Source: an uncultured Clostridia bacterium
Lineage (GTDB): Bacteria; Bacillota; Clostridia; Oscillospirales; Acutalibacteraceae
Reading direction: 5' to 3'
Assembly: GCA_947629295.1 (NCBI GenBank)
Contig: CANRDH010000027.1
Coordinates: forward strand, 1 to 13,574
DNA length: 13,574 nucleotides
Part shown: positions 1 through 6,749 of the stretch, piece after piece
Layout: the number at the start of each line of letters is the position of its first letter
Numbering within the stretch: the stretch's first letter is position 1
Position numbers and translations under genes: made by a program
The notes under the pieces: model-generated
Databases searched by the model: none
Seen by the model: only the letters and a program-made list of their open reading frames with translations
Told to the model about the DNA's origin: nothing

Positions 1-37
1 TCCCCATAAGCGATAGTAGAGTATATCGTTATGGGGA
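1..37 (-). terminator. Hairpin after the small minus-strand gene
   Basis: Bases 1-9 (TCCCCATAA) pair perfectly with 29-37 (TTATGGGGA). After one bulged G at position 10, CGATA (11-15) pairs with TATCG (24-28), leaving an 8-base loop. The hairpin begins four bases after the stop codon of the small gene at 42-308, where a terminator is expected. Any U-tract for the minus strand would lie before position 1, so termination cannot be confirmed. On the plus strand it is followed by a T-rich stretch. Confidence 0.5.
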
Positions 38-41
38 GTTT

Positions 42-308
42 CTATTTATTCTTACTCCAATTACCGAGTATATCCTGATACATATAATATTTATGCGGTC
101 TTATCGGCCGCTCAAAGGGCGGTGTACTAAAATGCAGCAATAGGCAATGACCAATATCCTTATAATCTTCAACATAATCAAAACCGATTAACTCACCGTT
201 TTTTATCCTCTTTTTTATTGTGTTGTGGTATGAATACATATTCCCCATCGCCTGCTTTTCATATAAATATATATTATTAATATTTCCATTCGGAGCTTTT
301 ATATTTAT
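42..308 (-). CDS. Small protein of unknown family, uncertain start
   Basis: I do not recognise the family. The safe ATG at 246-248 gives 68 residues, rich in charged and aromatic residues with a conserved-looking segment STPPFERPIRPHKY near the C-terminus. The frame stays open upstream of that ATG back to a TGA at 321-323, and the extra residues (NGNINNIYLYEKQAMGN and so on) look like real protein. A good Shine-Dalgarno AGGGAG at 315-320 sits six bases before an in-frame ATA at 306-308, giving 88 residues. Either translation starts at ATA, the original ATG has mutated, or a shorter form starts at ATG 248 or at the ATG four codons into it (237-239). No signal peptide or membrane segment is seen. 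A hairpin follows the stop codon. It lies just downstream of a decayed gene on the same strand. Confidence 0.5.
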   Translation of the reverse strand: MNIKAPNGNINNIYLYEKQAMGNMYSYHNTIKKRIKNGELIGFDYVEDYKDIGHCLLLHFSTPPFERPIRPHKYYMYQDILGNWSKNK

Positions 309-337
309 GAAATACTCCCTTCAGATGCTTATGGTTA

Positions 338-587
338 TTATTTCAACATCCTATAATAATTACTTCTTTTCTTATTTGTATCGGAATCAGCCTGTTCGTC
401 CGCAATTACCGCTTCGGCGTTAGCTATTGCATCATTAAATTTAGACAAACTGCTATCGTTATAGGTATTACCGACCGTCATTAAGCTTTTCCTTATCTGC
501 CTCAAGAGCCTCCGTCGATGCCTCCTTGTCCGCTGTCTTTACTATGGTATATGATGATGAATTTGCAAGAATTTCACCTGTTTCAAC
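338..587 (-). pseudogene. Decayed FIVAR-like repeat of a surface protein
   Basis: Two minus-strand frames join into one sensible helical sequence. The first reads KTADKEASTEALEADKEKLND; the second continues NTYNDSSLSKFNDAIANAEA then VIADEQADSDT before ending at TAA 338-340. A one-base shift near 471-476 separates them, and an in-frame TAA at 588-590 closes the upstream side. The alternating pattern (leucine/alanine helix, Tyr-x-x-x-Ser-Leu, AIANAEAVIADEQA) is typical of FIVAR modules in clostridial cell-surface proteins. No start codon, signal peptide or sortase motif remains. I read this as the leftover of a much larger gene. The assignment is by pattern only. Confidence 0.4.
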
Positions 588-967
588 TTATGATCGGGTC
601 AGAAGCGATTTTACTAAAATCAATATATCACAAGTCAACTTCGTTATTATAAGAGGCCTTTTGGTTCGACTTGTCGGCAAATGGACTTCAAAAGATTGAA
701 TATACCTGTGGAAGTATATCATTATTCATATTCATGCAATACATCCGAGGATATAATGGAAAGCGGGGCACGGTCCTTCATTAATAATGGAAAAAAGCTA
801 TTAACCTACCTACATATCCTGATATTTAAAATCAGGCAGTCATATATAAAAATAAACTTTTTATAGATGAATTATCAAATGTCCGCTCACTTATCCGGCA
901 ATTCGGTGAAGCATATGTCAAAAATTTTAATTCGTCTCTCGAAAACCTACTAAATATATGTTATTAA
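541..967 (+). pseudogene. Frameshifted remnant of an unrecognised gene
   Basis: Three plus-strand frames in succession read as one protein of about 140 residues. The first (about 541-680) gives VYDDEFARISPVSTYDRVRS and then FTKINISQVNFVIIRGLLVR. The second (about 675-795) gives RLNIPVEVYHYSYSCNTSED and IMESGARSFINNGKK. The third (about 797-967) gives AINLPTYPDI, a stop at 827-829, then LFIDELSNVRSLIRQFGEAY, ending at TAA 965-967. Two frameshifts and a nonsense codon mean it is not expressed as such. I do not recognise the family. The first 47 bases overlap the FIVAR-like remnant on the other strand, so the true boundary between the two is unclear. Confidence 0.35.
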
Positions 968-1023
968 TTGTTTAAAAAAATGCACGTTTTGCCGTTTATA
1001 AGAAATAATCAAAAAAGCAGAAA

Positions 1024-1057
1024 CCGCATTAATACTGATAGTTCAGCATTAATGCGG
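1024..1057 (-). terminator. Terminator of the tRNA-Ser pair
   Basis: CCGCATTAAT (1024-1033) pairs perfectly with ATTAATGCGG (1048-1057). Inside, CTGA (1035-1038) pairs with TCAG (1043-1046) around a TAGT loop. On the minus strand the hairpin is followed by TTTCTGCTTTTTTG, a good U-tract. It begins 12 bases past the 3' end of tRNA-Ser(GCU). Confidence 0.85.
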
Positions 1058-1069
1058 CTTCTTTTGTTA

Positions 1070-1156
1070 CGGAGGACAAGGGATTCGAACCCTCGCGCCG
1101 GTTTCCCGACCTAATCCCTTAGCAGGGGATCCCCTTCACCACTTGGGTAATCCTCC
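1070..1156 (-). tRNA. tRNA-Ser (GCU anticodon)
   Basis: On the minus strand the acceptor GGAGGAT pairs with GTCCTCC (last pair U-G), with G as discriminator base as usual for tRNA-Ser. The anticodon loop CTGCTAA has anticodon GCT, reading AGC/AGU. A long variable arm with the core CGG-GAAA-CCG confirms the class II serine type. The T-loop GGTTCGAATCC is intact. CCA is not encoded: the next bases are TAA. It follows tRNA-Ser(UGA) by 49 bases and shares its promoter and terminator. Confidence 0.97.
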
Positions 1157-1205
1157 AAAAGTGAATTTATCATCCCGATATCAGAGGATACCGGGGATAA
1201 ATATG

Positions 1206-1294
1206 TGGCGGAGAGGATGGGATTCGAACCCATGTGTCCTTTCGGACAAACGGTTTTCAAGACCGCCTCGTTATGACCGCTTCGATACCTCTCC
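1206..1294 (-). tRNA. tRNA-Ser (UGA anticodon)
   Basis: On the minus strand the acceptor GGAGAGG pairs with CCTCTCC, then discriminator G and an encoded CCA (1206-1208). The anticodon loop CTTGAAA gives anticodon TGA, reading UCN serine codons. A long variable arm (TGTCC-GAAA-GGACA) marks the class II fold, and the T-arm GGGTTCGAATCCC is intact. It is the promoter-proximal member of the two-gene serine tRNA transcript. Unlike its partner it carries the CCA end. Confidence 0.97.
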
Positions 1295-1320
1295 ATATGT
1301 CCGTCGTCTGCGACTTTATT

Positions 1321-1349
1321 ATAATATCATATTTGGTTTAAAATGTCAA
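1321..1349 (-). promoter_or_regulatory. Promoter of the tRNA-Ser pair
   Basis: On the minus strand a perfect -35 TTGACA (1344-1349), a 17-base spacer and a -10 TATTAT (1321-1326). The predicted start lies about 20 bases before tRNA-Ser(UGA). Confidence 0.8.
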
Positions 1350-1407
1350 TATATAATTATGTGATTTTTATATGCACATATATTCTTTACATTACAAGTG
1401 GATTTAT

Positions 1408-1560
1408 TCATTTTGTCGGGTAAAACTGTTTTATCCTCCGTATATTTGATATAATCCTTTCTTGCTGTATAATACTCGTATACTTTTCGGCAAAGAAAAT
1501 GTAAAATGCACATATAAAAAGATGGTTAGGTATCAATTCTTCCCCTATTCTTTCTCCCAT
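1408..1560 (-). CDS. Possible 50-residue ORF, doubtful
   Basis: An ATG at 1558-1560 opens 50 codons ending in TGA 1408-1410 (begins MGERIGEELIPNHLFICAFY, ends RRIKQFYPTK). It has a short hydrophobic stretch and a basic C-terminus. No ribosome binding site precedes it and no family is recognised. It occupies the otherwise empty stretch between the YbjN gene and the tRNA genes and may be chance. Confidence 0.15.
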   Translation of the reverse strand: MGERIGEELIPNHLFICAFYIFFAEKYTSIIQQERIISNIRRIKQFYPTK

Positions 1561-1568
1561 GCTATGTG

Positions 1569-1633
1569 GGGAGCAATAAACTTAACAACATATTGAGGAT
1601 CACTATGCTTTTTGTCATTAATTTATTGCTCCC
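1569..1633. repeat. 12-bp perfect inverted repeat in a gene-free stretch
   Basis: GGGAGCAATAAA (1569-1580) is the exact reverse complement of TTTATTGCTCCC (1622-1633), with a 41-base interior. TTAA at 1582-1585 and 1618-1621 can extend the stem past a bulge. The right arm is followed on the plus strand by GATGTTTTTATG. Upstream CTCCC (1554-1558) could instead pair with GGGAG of the left arm, so two structures compete. It could be a small RNA, an old mobile-element end or a terminator. No clear target-site duplication flanks it. The rest of 1295-1756 shows nothing else except the promoter, the doubtful ORF and the terminator at 1718-1753. Confidence 0.5.
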
Positions 1634-1717
1634 GATGTTTTTATGACTTAATTATTTCCTCCACTGAACTCTTTATCGTAGGTATTATAAAAGGCATTTA
1701 CCTGTTTCAATGCAGCA

Positions 1718-1753
1718 AAAAACGGAGTTTGTTCTCTCACAAACCCCGTTTTT
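1718..1753 (-). terminator. Bidirectional terminator after the YbjN gene
   Basis: AAAAACGGAGTTTGT (1718-1732) pairs with ACAAACCCCGTTTTT (1739-1753) around the loop TCTCTC: 15 positions with one A-C mismatch. On the minus strand it ends in TTTTTT directly after the stop codon. The T-run on the right arm lets it work on the plus strand too. Confidence 0.85.
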
Positions 1754-1756
1754 CTA

Positions 1757-2239
1757 TCATGAATTTTCCAACTGTATAAACCGGTCGAGACTTATCATAC
1801 CCTTGCTCAGCATCATAAACCTATCGTTATACTTATCAACCATAGCTACTGACAGCGCAAGCATATATTGAAATACTTCCTTACCTAATGTGCTGTCCCT
1901 ATAATAGCTTGTTGTAAAACGGAATCTGATATCACCGTCTGAAAAATCATAATCAAATGAACCGTCATACATACCGTAATTTGCAACATTTACAGCGATA
2001 GCCATTTCTGCCCTCTTATCCTCCGGAACCTTAAATGGCATAGGAGATACCAGCCTTACCAACTTCCTGTCTTCATGTACAAAGATAACCAAATCCATCG
2101 GGATATCGTCGCCTCTTACAGACAAAGTAATTACAAGCTTGTCATCGTGTCTGTTATACGTCAATTCATCCTCGTCCATCACCTCACAAATCTTTTCATA
2201 TACACTCTCTGCCAGCTTCCTGTCATTTTCGTTTGCCAT
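1757..2239 (-). CDS. YbjN-domain protein
   Basis: A 160-residue soluble protein that matches the YbjN / type III secretion chaperone-like fold in length and pattern: an N-terminal acidic helix (ESVYEKICEVMDED), an antiparallel sheet region (KLVITLSVRGDDIPMDLVIF), the motif NVANYGMYDGSFDYDFSDGD, then FRFTTSY and a C-terminal helix of a protein that monitors or binds partners. The family's biochemical role is not established. I place the start at ATG 2237-2239 because AAGGAGGA lies just upstream with good spacing. An ATG 12 codons further upstream has no such signal. It has its own promoter (2339-2367) and a strong terminator, so it is a single-gene transcript. It is unlikely to be functionally tied to its neighbours. 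Confidence 0.8.
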   Translation of the reverse strand: MANENDRKLAESVYEKICEVMDEDELTYNRHDDKLVITLSVRGDDIPMDLVIFVHEDRKLVRLVSPMPFKVPEDKRAEMAIAVNVANYGMYDGSFDYDFSDGDIRFRFTTSYYRDSTLGKEVFQYMLALSVAMVDKYNDRFMMLSKGMISLDRFIQLENS

Positions 2240-2338
2240 TGTTTTATCCTCCTTGAGTTTTATTATTAAAGCCAATAAACTGACCTCAACTTACAGTTTC
2301 TTTAAAATATACAAAAATATTATGTTTTTGCCCGTTAA

Positions 2339-2367
2339 ATTATATTATATTTTCCCTGACAGGTCAA
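2339..2367 (-). promoter_or_regulatory. Promoter of the YbjN gene
   Basis: On the minus strand -35 TTGACC (2362-2367), a 17-base spacer and a consensus -10 TATAAT (2339-2344). It leaves a leader of about 90 bases before the start codon. It lies just beyond the end of the upstream 605-residue gene, for which I see no convincing terminator (only a short palindrome CAAAGCTTTG), so some read-through is possible. Confidence 0.75.
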
Positions 2368-2424
2368 TATTTTTTAGCACTTTTATTGCAAAGCTTTGAA
2401 AACATTGTACATCGGGTGGGCATA

Positions 2425-4242
2425 TTACTTAATACGAGATACCCTTTCGTCCTTTTTCTTCTCACTGTCCGGCAAAGAATCATAATCCACGAGATCATGA
2501 TGCATCTTTCCCAAATCATTTCTTGAAGATTTATCCTTTGAACCGCTGAAGATATAACCTTCCGATCTCATATAGACATTCCAGCGGCGATGCTCAAGCT
2601 GTGATAGGTTTTCATCCGGAATTTTCCGGATTTCCTTGATTTTATTATGTATGGCCGTGGCAATAGAGGAGCGGTAATAATATTCATATTTCCAAAATTT
2701 TTCCGCTTCTTCGGGCAGCTTATCCTTATCATTGCAATATTTAAGATGACATTCCAGTCCTTCTTTTTCAAGTTTGGAGTTCATAATGACATCCTCAACG
2801 TACAAGGATTTCAAATCCCCGATATAATCAATATCGTATTTTGATACACCGTCATGTATAGTTATATCTGTCAATGCAATTTTAGTATCCGTATCAAAAA
2901 CAATAGTACAGATAATAGGTTTTGTTTTTATTTGCTCGCATATCGTTCTCAGAGCAACAGCCGTCCGAATATTCTGAGAATCCGTTCCCAACGATATGAA
3001 AATAAAATCTATATTTTTAATTTCCTTTATCTTTTCCGTAAAGCTTGAGGTATTAACATCAATTCCGGAATTTATATTGATAAGATATTCACTTTCTCCC
3101 TTAACATACACTCCGTTATATTTTTCCGACATAAGTTCCGGACATGAAGCACGGAATTTTTCCCTTGCAAGCTCATCCTTTTCAAAGGCGTCGATACATA
3201 TCCTGAATCCGTCCATCTGACAATACCATGCGAGCATTTTTAACATTTCCGTTCCATGCTTTCCCATACCGACTATCACAGCATTGATCGGTATCCTTTC
3301 ATCCGGAGCAGGAATATATTTTTCATTTCCCATATGATTCTTCAGTGCTCTTTCAAATATTTTATCCCCGTTTTCATACATATTTTTGTTTATCAGCAAC
3401 TGTACCTCATCTACTCTGCGCACCTTCATGCTTCCCTTATCTATGCCCGTAAGTATAAGAGATGTTTCAATACTGTCAGAGAATACATATAAGCCTGTGT
3501 TGCCGAAATTTTTATAAATTTCAATTAATTTAATGGATTGCTTTGTGTTTTCTGCTGCATTTTTTCCAATTATAAAAAACACAATCTCATGCTTTTTGCT
3601 GTGGTGCTTAAACTTAATCTCTGTTATATCCTTCTTAAAATATACGGAGCCTGTCTCCCTCGCCCGCGGCAATAATTCATGCATTTCCTCTGCACTGCTG
3701 TCAAAAACATCGGTATATATTATAAAAGCTTTTTTATGGTTTTTCTTTATATCACTCCCCAATACAAGTGACCTTTCGTTCAGCTCAGAAAAAACATATA
3801 CCTCCTTGAAGTAATTGGAAAGAAATTTTATATATGCTGAAACATTTTTTGCAAAGGATATGACAACACCTGCAACAATCAGCGGTGCCAGTATGAATAA
3901 TACAGACATTATCAAAGAATAAAGCTCTGCATAAGCAGTAGAGTCTTTTATTATATTATCCCTTATAAAATCAACATCAGAATTGAGTGTAAATGCTTGC
4001 AGTGTATCATGTATTGAAAACATAAATGCCTTGATTCCATTGGAATAATCATTATGTGCTGTGTTTTGATAATATACGGGAAACGAGCCTATGATAATTG
4101 CCAGAAAAACACCCACGGCAAGAATATTAAGCGGGGCCGAAATCCTGTTCTTAGTTTTACCGCATTTTGCAGCAAACACAGCAAGTACGGCAGACGCCGC
4201 CAGTATAACAAATATTAATATAAGACATATATTCCAAATCAT
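2425..4242 (-). CDS. Membrane protein with TrkA-N/RCK-like and RyR domains
   Basis: A 605-residue protein. Three hydrophobic segments (about 4-26, 37-58 and 105-130) place the N-terminal third in the membrane and leave the rest in the cytoplasm. A first Rossmann-like region begins about 147 (VYVFSELNERSLVLG). A second begins about 318 with the nucleotide-binding loop GMGKHG (325-330), as in TrkA-N/RCK domains that gate ion transport by binding NAD(H) or other nucleotides. The C-terminal 60 residues match the RyR domain: W554, then HHDLVDYDSLPDSEKKKD at 581-598. RyR domains in bacteria occur in proposed nucleotide-sensing and defence proteins; that role here is inference. The start ATG has a modest GAGG upstream. 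Expression comes from a near-perfect promoter at 4326-4354, and the gene stands alone. No pore helix or selectivity filter is visible, so a channel function is unproven. Confidence 0.75.
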   Translation of the reverse strand: MIWNICLILIFVILAASAVLAVFAAKCGKTKNRISAPLNILAVGVFLAIIIGSFPVYYQNTAHNDYSNGIKAFMFSIHDTLQAFTLNSDVDFIRDNIIKDSTAYAELYSLIMSVLFILAPLIVAGVVISFAKNVSAYIKFLSNYFKEVYVFSELNERSLVLGSDIKKNHKKAFIIYTDVFDSSAEEMHELLPRARETGSVYFKKDITEIKFKHHSKKHEIVFFIIGKNAAENTKQSIKLIEIYKNFGNTGLYVFSDSIETSLILTGIDKGSMKVRRVDEVQLLINKNMYENGDKIFERALKNHMGNEKYIPAPDERIPINAVIVGMGKHGTEMLKMLAWYCQMDGFRICIDAFEKDELAREKFRASCPELMSEKYNGVYVKGESEYLININSGIDVNTSSFTEKIKEIKNIDFIFISLGTDSQNIRTAVALRTICEQIKTKPIICTIVFDTDTKIALTDITIHDGVSKYDIDYIGDLKSLYVEDVIMNSKLEKEGLECHLKYCNDKDKLPEEAEKFWKYEYYYRSSIATAIHNKIKEIRKIPDENLSQLEHRRWNVYMRSEGYIFSGSKDKSSRNDLGKMHHDLVDYDSLPDSEKKKDERVSRIK

Positions 4243-4325
4243 ATTAATCGCCTCAAATCATATTTTAATATAACCAAAGGGAGATATACACCATTTCAGT
4301 TAAAAACAATAATAATTTATATTAG

Positions 4326-4354
4326 ATTATAAACTATTTTGTAAAAAATGTCAA
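4326..4354 (-). promoter_or_regulatory. Consensus promoter of the RyR/TrkA-N gene
   Basis: On the minus strand TTGACA (4349-4354), a 17-base spacer and TATAAT (4326-4331): both hexamers are perfect. The leader is about 77 bases. This predicts strong, housekeeping-sigma transcription. Confidence 0.85.
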
Positions 4355-4413
4355 TTATCTGTATATATACAAAGTATTTTAATTAATATACAGTAGTAAA
4401 TAGAGTAATAATG

Positions 4414-4422
4414 TGTTATAGT
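4414..4422 (+). promoter_or_regulatory. Possible extended -10 promoter of the GH25 gene
   Basis: TGTTATAGT is an extended -10 element (TG-n-TATAGT) about 36 bases before the GH25 start codon, but no good -35 is placed 17 bases before it. An alternative is TTGTAA (4339-4344), 17 bases, TATATA (4362-4367), which overlaps the divergent minus-strand promoter. The choice cannot be made from sequence. Confidence 0.3.
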
Positions 4423-4457
4423 TAATTTATGAAAAACAAGACAGTGAGGTAAATATT

Positions 4458-5219
4458 ATGTCAGAAAGATTGCTCGAAATATTAAGCATGATAATAAGAA
4501 TATTTATAGTTACTGTAATTACGCTGATTCTAACTCTCGGAACGGGAATTATACTGTATACAAACGGATATCTTATACCCAACGAACCGGAAGCCTATAC
4601 GGTCAGAGGCGTCGATGTTTCCTCATATCAAGGTAATATCGACTGGGAGCGTCTGTCGGCAAATGCCGATTTTGCATATATCAAGGCGACTGAAGGCAGC
4701 GGCTCGGTAGATCCTTGTTTTCAGGCGAATTATACCAATGCCTCAAACGCAGACCTACGTGTGGGCTTCTATATGTTTTTCAGCTTTGATTCCCCGGGAA
4801 TAACTCAGGCAGAAAACTTTATCAGAAGCGTGGAAGGATTTGATAATATGCTGCCACCTGCTATTGACATTGAATTTTATGCAAACAAGGAGCATAATCC
4901 CCCGAGTCGTGAAGATGTAAATTTACAGCTTGATATACTTATATCGCAAATTGAAAAACACTATGGTATAAAACCAATTATTTATTCAACATCAAAAGCG
5001 TATAATATGTATATTGCGGGAAAATACGAGGACTGTGATATATGGATAAGAGATGTTTTCAGTGAACCTGTTTTGTCAGACGGAAGAAGCTGGACATTCT
5101 GGCAATACAGTGATAAAGGCAGACTTGACTGTTATGACGGTTCTGAAAAATTTATTGATATGAATGTCTTTTGCGGTACTGCAGAGGAATTCAGAAAATA
5201 TCCCGAATCGAAAGATTAA
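4458..5219 (+). CDS. Membrane-anchored GH25 lysozyme
   Basis: A 253-residue peptidoglycan hydrolase (N-acetylmuramidase). Residues about 12-35 form one membrane segment with no clear signal-peptidase site, so it is probably an N-terminal anchor with the enzyme outside the cell. The GH25 domain runs from about 50 to the end: RGVDVSSYQGNIDW carries the conserved Asp (D53), PAIDIEF carries the DxE pair (D137, E139; the Glu is the likely acid), and WIRD and FWQYSDKG are the usual later motifs. There is no cell-wall binding repeat, so it is a minimal form suited to wall remodelling rather than phage lysis. The start has GAGGT eight bases upstream. It diverges from the RyR-domain gene and is separated from the next operon by 213 bases with its own promoter. 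No clear terminator follows. Confidence 0.9.
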   Translation: MSERLLEILSMIIRIFIVTVITLILTLGTGIILYTNGYLIPNEPEAYTVRGVDVSSYQGNIDWERLSANADFAYIKATEGSGSVDPCFQANYTNASNADLRVGFYMFFSFDSPGITQAENFIRSVEGFDNMLPPAIDIEFYANKEHNPPSREDVNLQLDILISQIEKHYGIKPIIYSTSKAYNMYIAGKYEDCDIWIRDVFSEPVLSDGRSWTFWQYSDKGRLDCYDGSEKFIDMNVFCGTAEEFRKYPESKD

Positions 5220-5333
5220 TTATATTTATGAATAGAATTATGTCAAAACCTTGAAAAATCTTTAAATTTTGGTTTGATTTGGCATTATTTTGTATAAAAA
5301 TGAATTTTTGATAATAAAATATTGCAAATACAG

Positions 5334-5362
5334 TTGACATAAAAATAATATTGTGTTAATAT
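5334..5362 (+). promoter_or_regulatory. Promoter of the ATP-grasp operon
   Basis: TTGACA (5334-5339), 17-base spacer, TAATAT (5357-5362). It predicts a start near 5369 and a leader of about 64 bases holding the hairpin at 5374-5407. The AT-rich stretch before it (5220-5333) shows nothing else. Confidence 0.8.
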
Positions 5363-5373
5363 ATCTATAGACG

Positions 5374-5416
5374 AAGGTGTTTTTCCGCTGCGGCGGAGAG
5401 GCACCTTATTTTATTT
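5374..5416 (+). promoter_or_regulatory. Leader hairpin with T-rich tail, possible attenuator
   Basis: AAGGTGT (5374-5380) pairs with GCACCTT (5401-5407), the last pair being U-G. After a three-by-three internal loop, TCCGC (5384-5388) pairs with GCGGA (5393-5397), closed by the tetraloop TGCG, which fits the very stable UNCG class. ATTTTATTT follows at once. The hairpin fills the start of the leader and ends ten bases before the ribosome binding site (5417-5423). It may act as an attenuator or a 5' stabiliser. I see no alternative antiterminator pairing and no known riboswitch pattern. Confidence 0.45.
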
Positions 5417-5432
5417 GGGAGGGAAAATATAT

Positions 5433-6749
5433 ATGGATAGCCTGATAAAAAATTCGGAAACAATAAACAGGCTTCTTGCAAGGTATGGAGTCAAATTCGG
5501 TATTTACAAAAACGGCGAATTTAAGGAGCAGTTATTTCCTTTTGACCCTATTCCGCGTATAATCAAAAAGAATGAGTTTTCATATCTTGAAAAGGGTCTT
5601 AGGCAGCGTGTTGACGCATTGAACTGCTTTCTATCAGATATATACGGAAAAAAGCAGATTGTAAGGGACGGGATTATTCCGGAGGAGTTTATATTCTCGG
5701 CAAAGGGCTTTCTTGCACCCTGCGACGGAGTCAGTCCTCCAAAGAATATATACAGTCATATATCGGGTATTGACCTTGTCCAGTCAAAAAACGACAGCTG
5801 GTACATTCTTGAGGATAATCTCAGAGTACCCTCGGGTGCGTCATATCCTATGATTGCAAGGGAGCTTCAGCGAAGAAGCGCACCCGACGTTTTCACGGAT
5901 AACAGCGTTGCCGACAACCGAAACTATGCAGAGCTTCTCAGTGAGGTTATGGATAATGTCAATACCGGAGGTATCAATGTAATTCTTTCTCCCGGAAGAT
6001 ATAATGCCGCATTTTTTGAGCATTCCTACCTTGCGGAAAAAACAGGCGCCGTATTGACAACTGGCAAGGATATAGTATGCGAAAACGATAATCTTTACTA
6101 TATTGACTATAACGGAAAAAAGCAGCGTGTCGGAGCGGTTTACAGGAGAATTTCGGATGAATATCTTGACCCGATGACCTTCTATGAGGAATCGGTTATA
6201 GGAATACCTCACATTTTTGAGGCATACAAAAAGGGAAATACCGCTATTATAAATGCTCCCGGAAACGGTGTTGCTGATGATAAGGGTATATACTATTTCG
6301 TACCAAAAATGATTAAATACTACCTCGGTGAGGACGCTGTCCTTATGAATGCACCCACCTATCTCCCATACTATGAGGAGGATATGAAATATGTATTGTC
6401 AAACTTCGACAATCTTGTCATCAAGGATGTCGCGGAGGCGGGCGGCTATGGCGTTGTTTTCGGAAGTTCCCTTACGGCTGATAAAAAAAGCGAATTTTTA
6501 GAAATGCTTAAGCAACAGCCAAGAAGGTTTATTGCACAGGAAATTATAGACTTCTACGACCTTGATATTCTTGACGAAAATAACGTCAAGGTTCCGCGAA
6601 AAGCAGACCTTCGTGCATTTGTTCTCACAGGAAAAACAACAAAGGTCTGGGCAAGCGGTCTTACGAGGTTTTCGAGAAATCCCGATTCGTTTATAGTAAA
6701 TTCATCACAGGGCGGAGGTTTTAAAGACACATGGGTATTATCACAGTAG
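5433..6749 (+). CDS. Circularly permuted ATP-grasp ligase (DUF404/DUF407)
   Basis: A 438-residue enzyme of the circularly permuted ATP-grasp type 2 family, thought to join amino acids or peptides by ATP-driven amide bonds. The family pattern is complete: PFDPIPRII (36-44), EKGLRQRVDALNCFLSDIYG (53-72), LEDNLRVPSGASY (126-138), VYRRISDEYLDP (236-247), NAPGNGVADDK (274-284), VIKDVAEAGGYG (329-340) and DLRAFV (392-397). I start at ATG 5433, preceded by GGGAGGG with nine bases of spacing, not the TTG six codons upstream. It is the first gene of a five-gene operon and its last 19 bases overlap the alpha-E gene, as is usual for this pair. The substrate is unknown. The family assignment is firm; the reaction is inferred from family knowledge. 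Confidence 0.9.
   Translation: MDSLIKNSETINRLLARYGVKFGIYKNGEFKEQLFPFDPIPRIIKKNEFSYLEKGLRQRVDALNCFLSDIYGKKQIVRDGIIPEEFIFSAKGFLAPCDGVSPPKNIYSHISGIDLVQSKNDSWYILEDNLRVPSGASYPMIARELQRRSAPDVFTDNSVADNRNYAELLSEVMDNVNTGGINVILSPGRYNAAFFEHSYLAEKTGAVLTTGKDIVCENDNLYYIDYNGKKQRVGAVYRRISDEYLDPMTFYEESVIGIPHIFEAYKKGNTAIINAPGNGVADDKGIYYFVPKMIKYYLGEDAVLMNAPTYLPYYEEDMKYVLSNFDNLVIKDVAEAGGYGVVFGSSLTADKKSEFLEMLKQQPRRFIAQEIIDFYDLDILDENNVKVPRKADLRAFVLTGKTTKVWASGLTRFSRNPDSFIVNSSQGGGFKDTWVLSQ

Noticed and set aside
1111..1364. Open frames on both strands across the tRNA genes
   Set aside because: They overlap two clear tRNA-Ser genes and their promoter, so they are not coding.
1570..1620. 18-residue hydrophobic minus-strand peptide (begins MTKSIVILN) inside the inverted repeat, considered as a second type I toxin
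   Set aside because: It has no charged tail, no clear promoter and no convergent antisense promoter; a short hydrophobic frame is expected by chance in AT-rich DNA.
2387..2402. Palindrome CAAAGCTTTG as terminator of the RyR-domain gene
   Set aside because: The stem is only five pairs with no loop and lacks a proper U-tract.
5220..5340. Open minus-strand frame in the gap before the ATP-grasp operon, checked as a small toxin
   Set aside because: It overlaps the operon promoter, has no ribosome binding site and lacks a continuous hydrophobic segment with a charged tail.
5841..6212. 123-codon minus-strand frame inside the ATP-grasp gene
   Set aside because: It is antisense to conserved ATP-grasp motifs and has no ribosome binding site.
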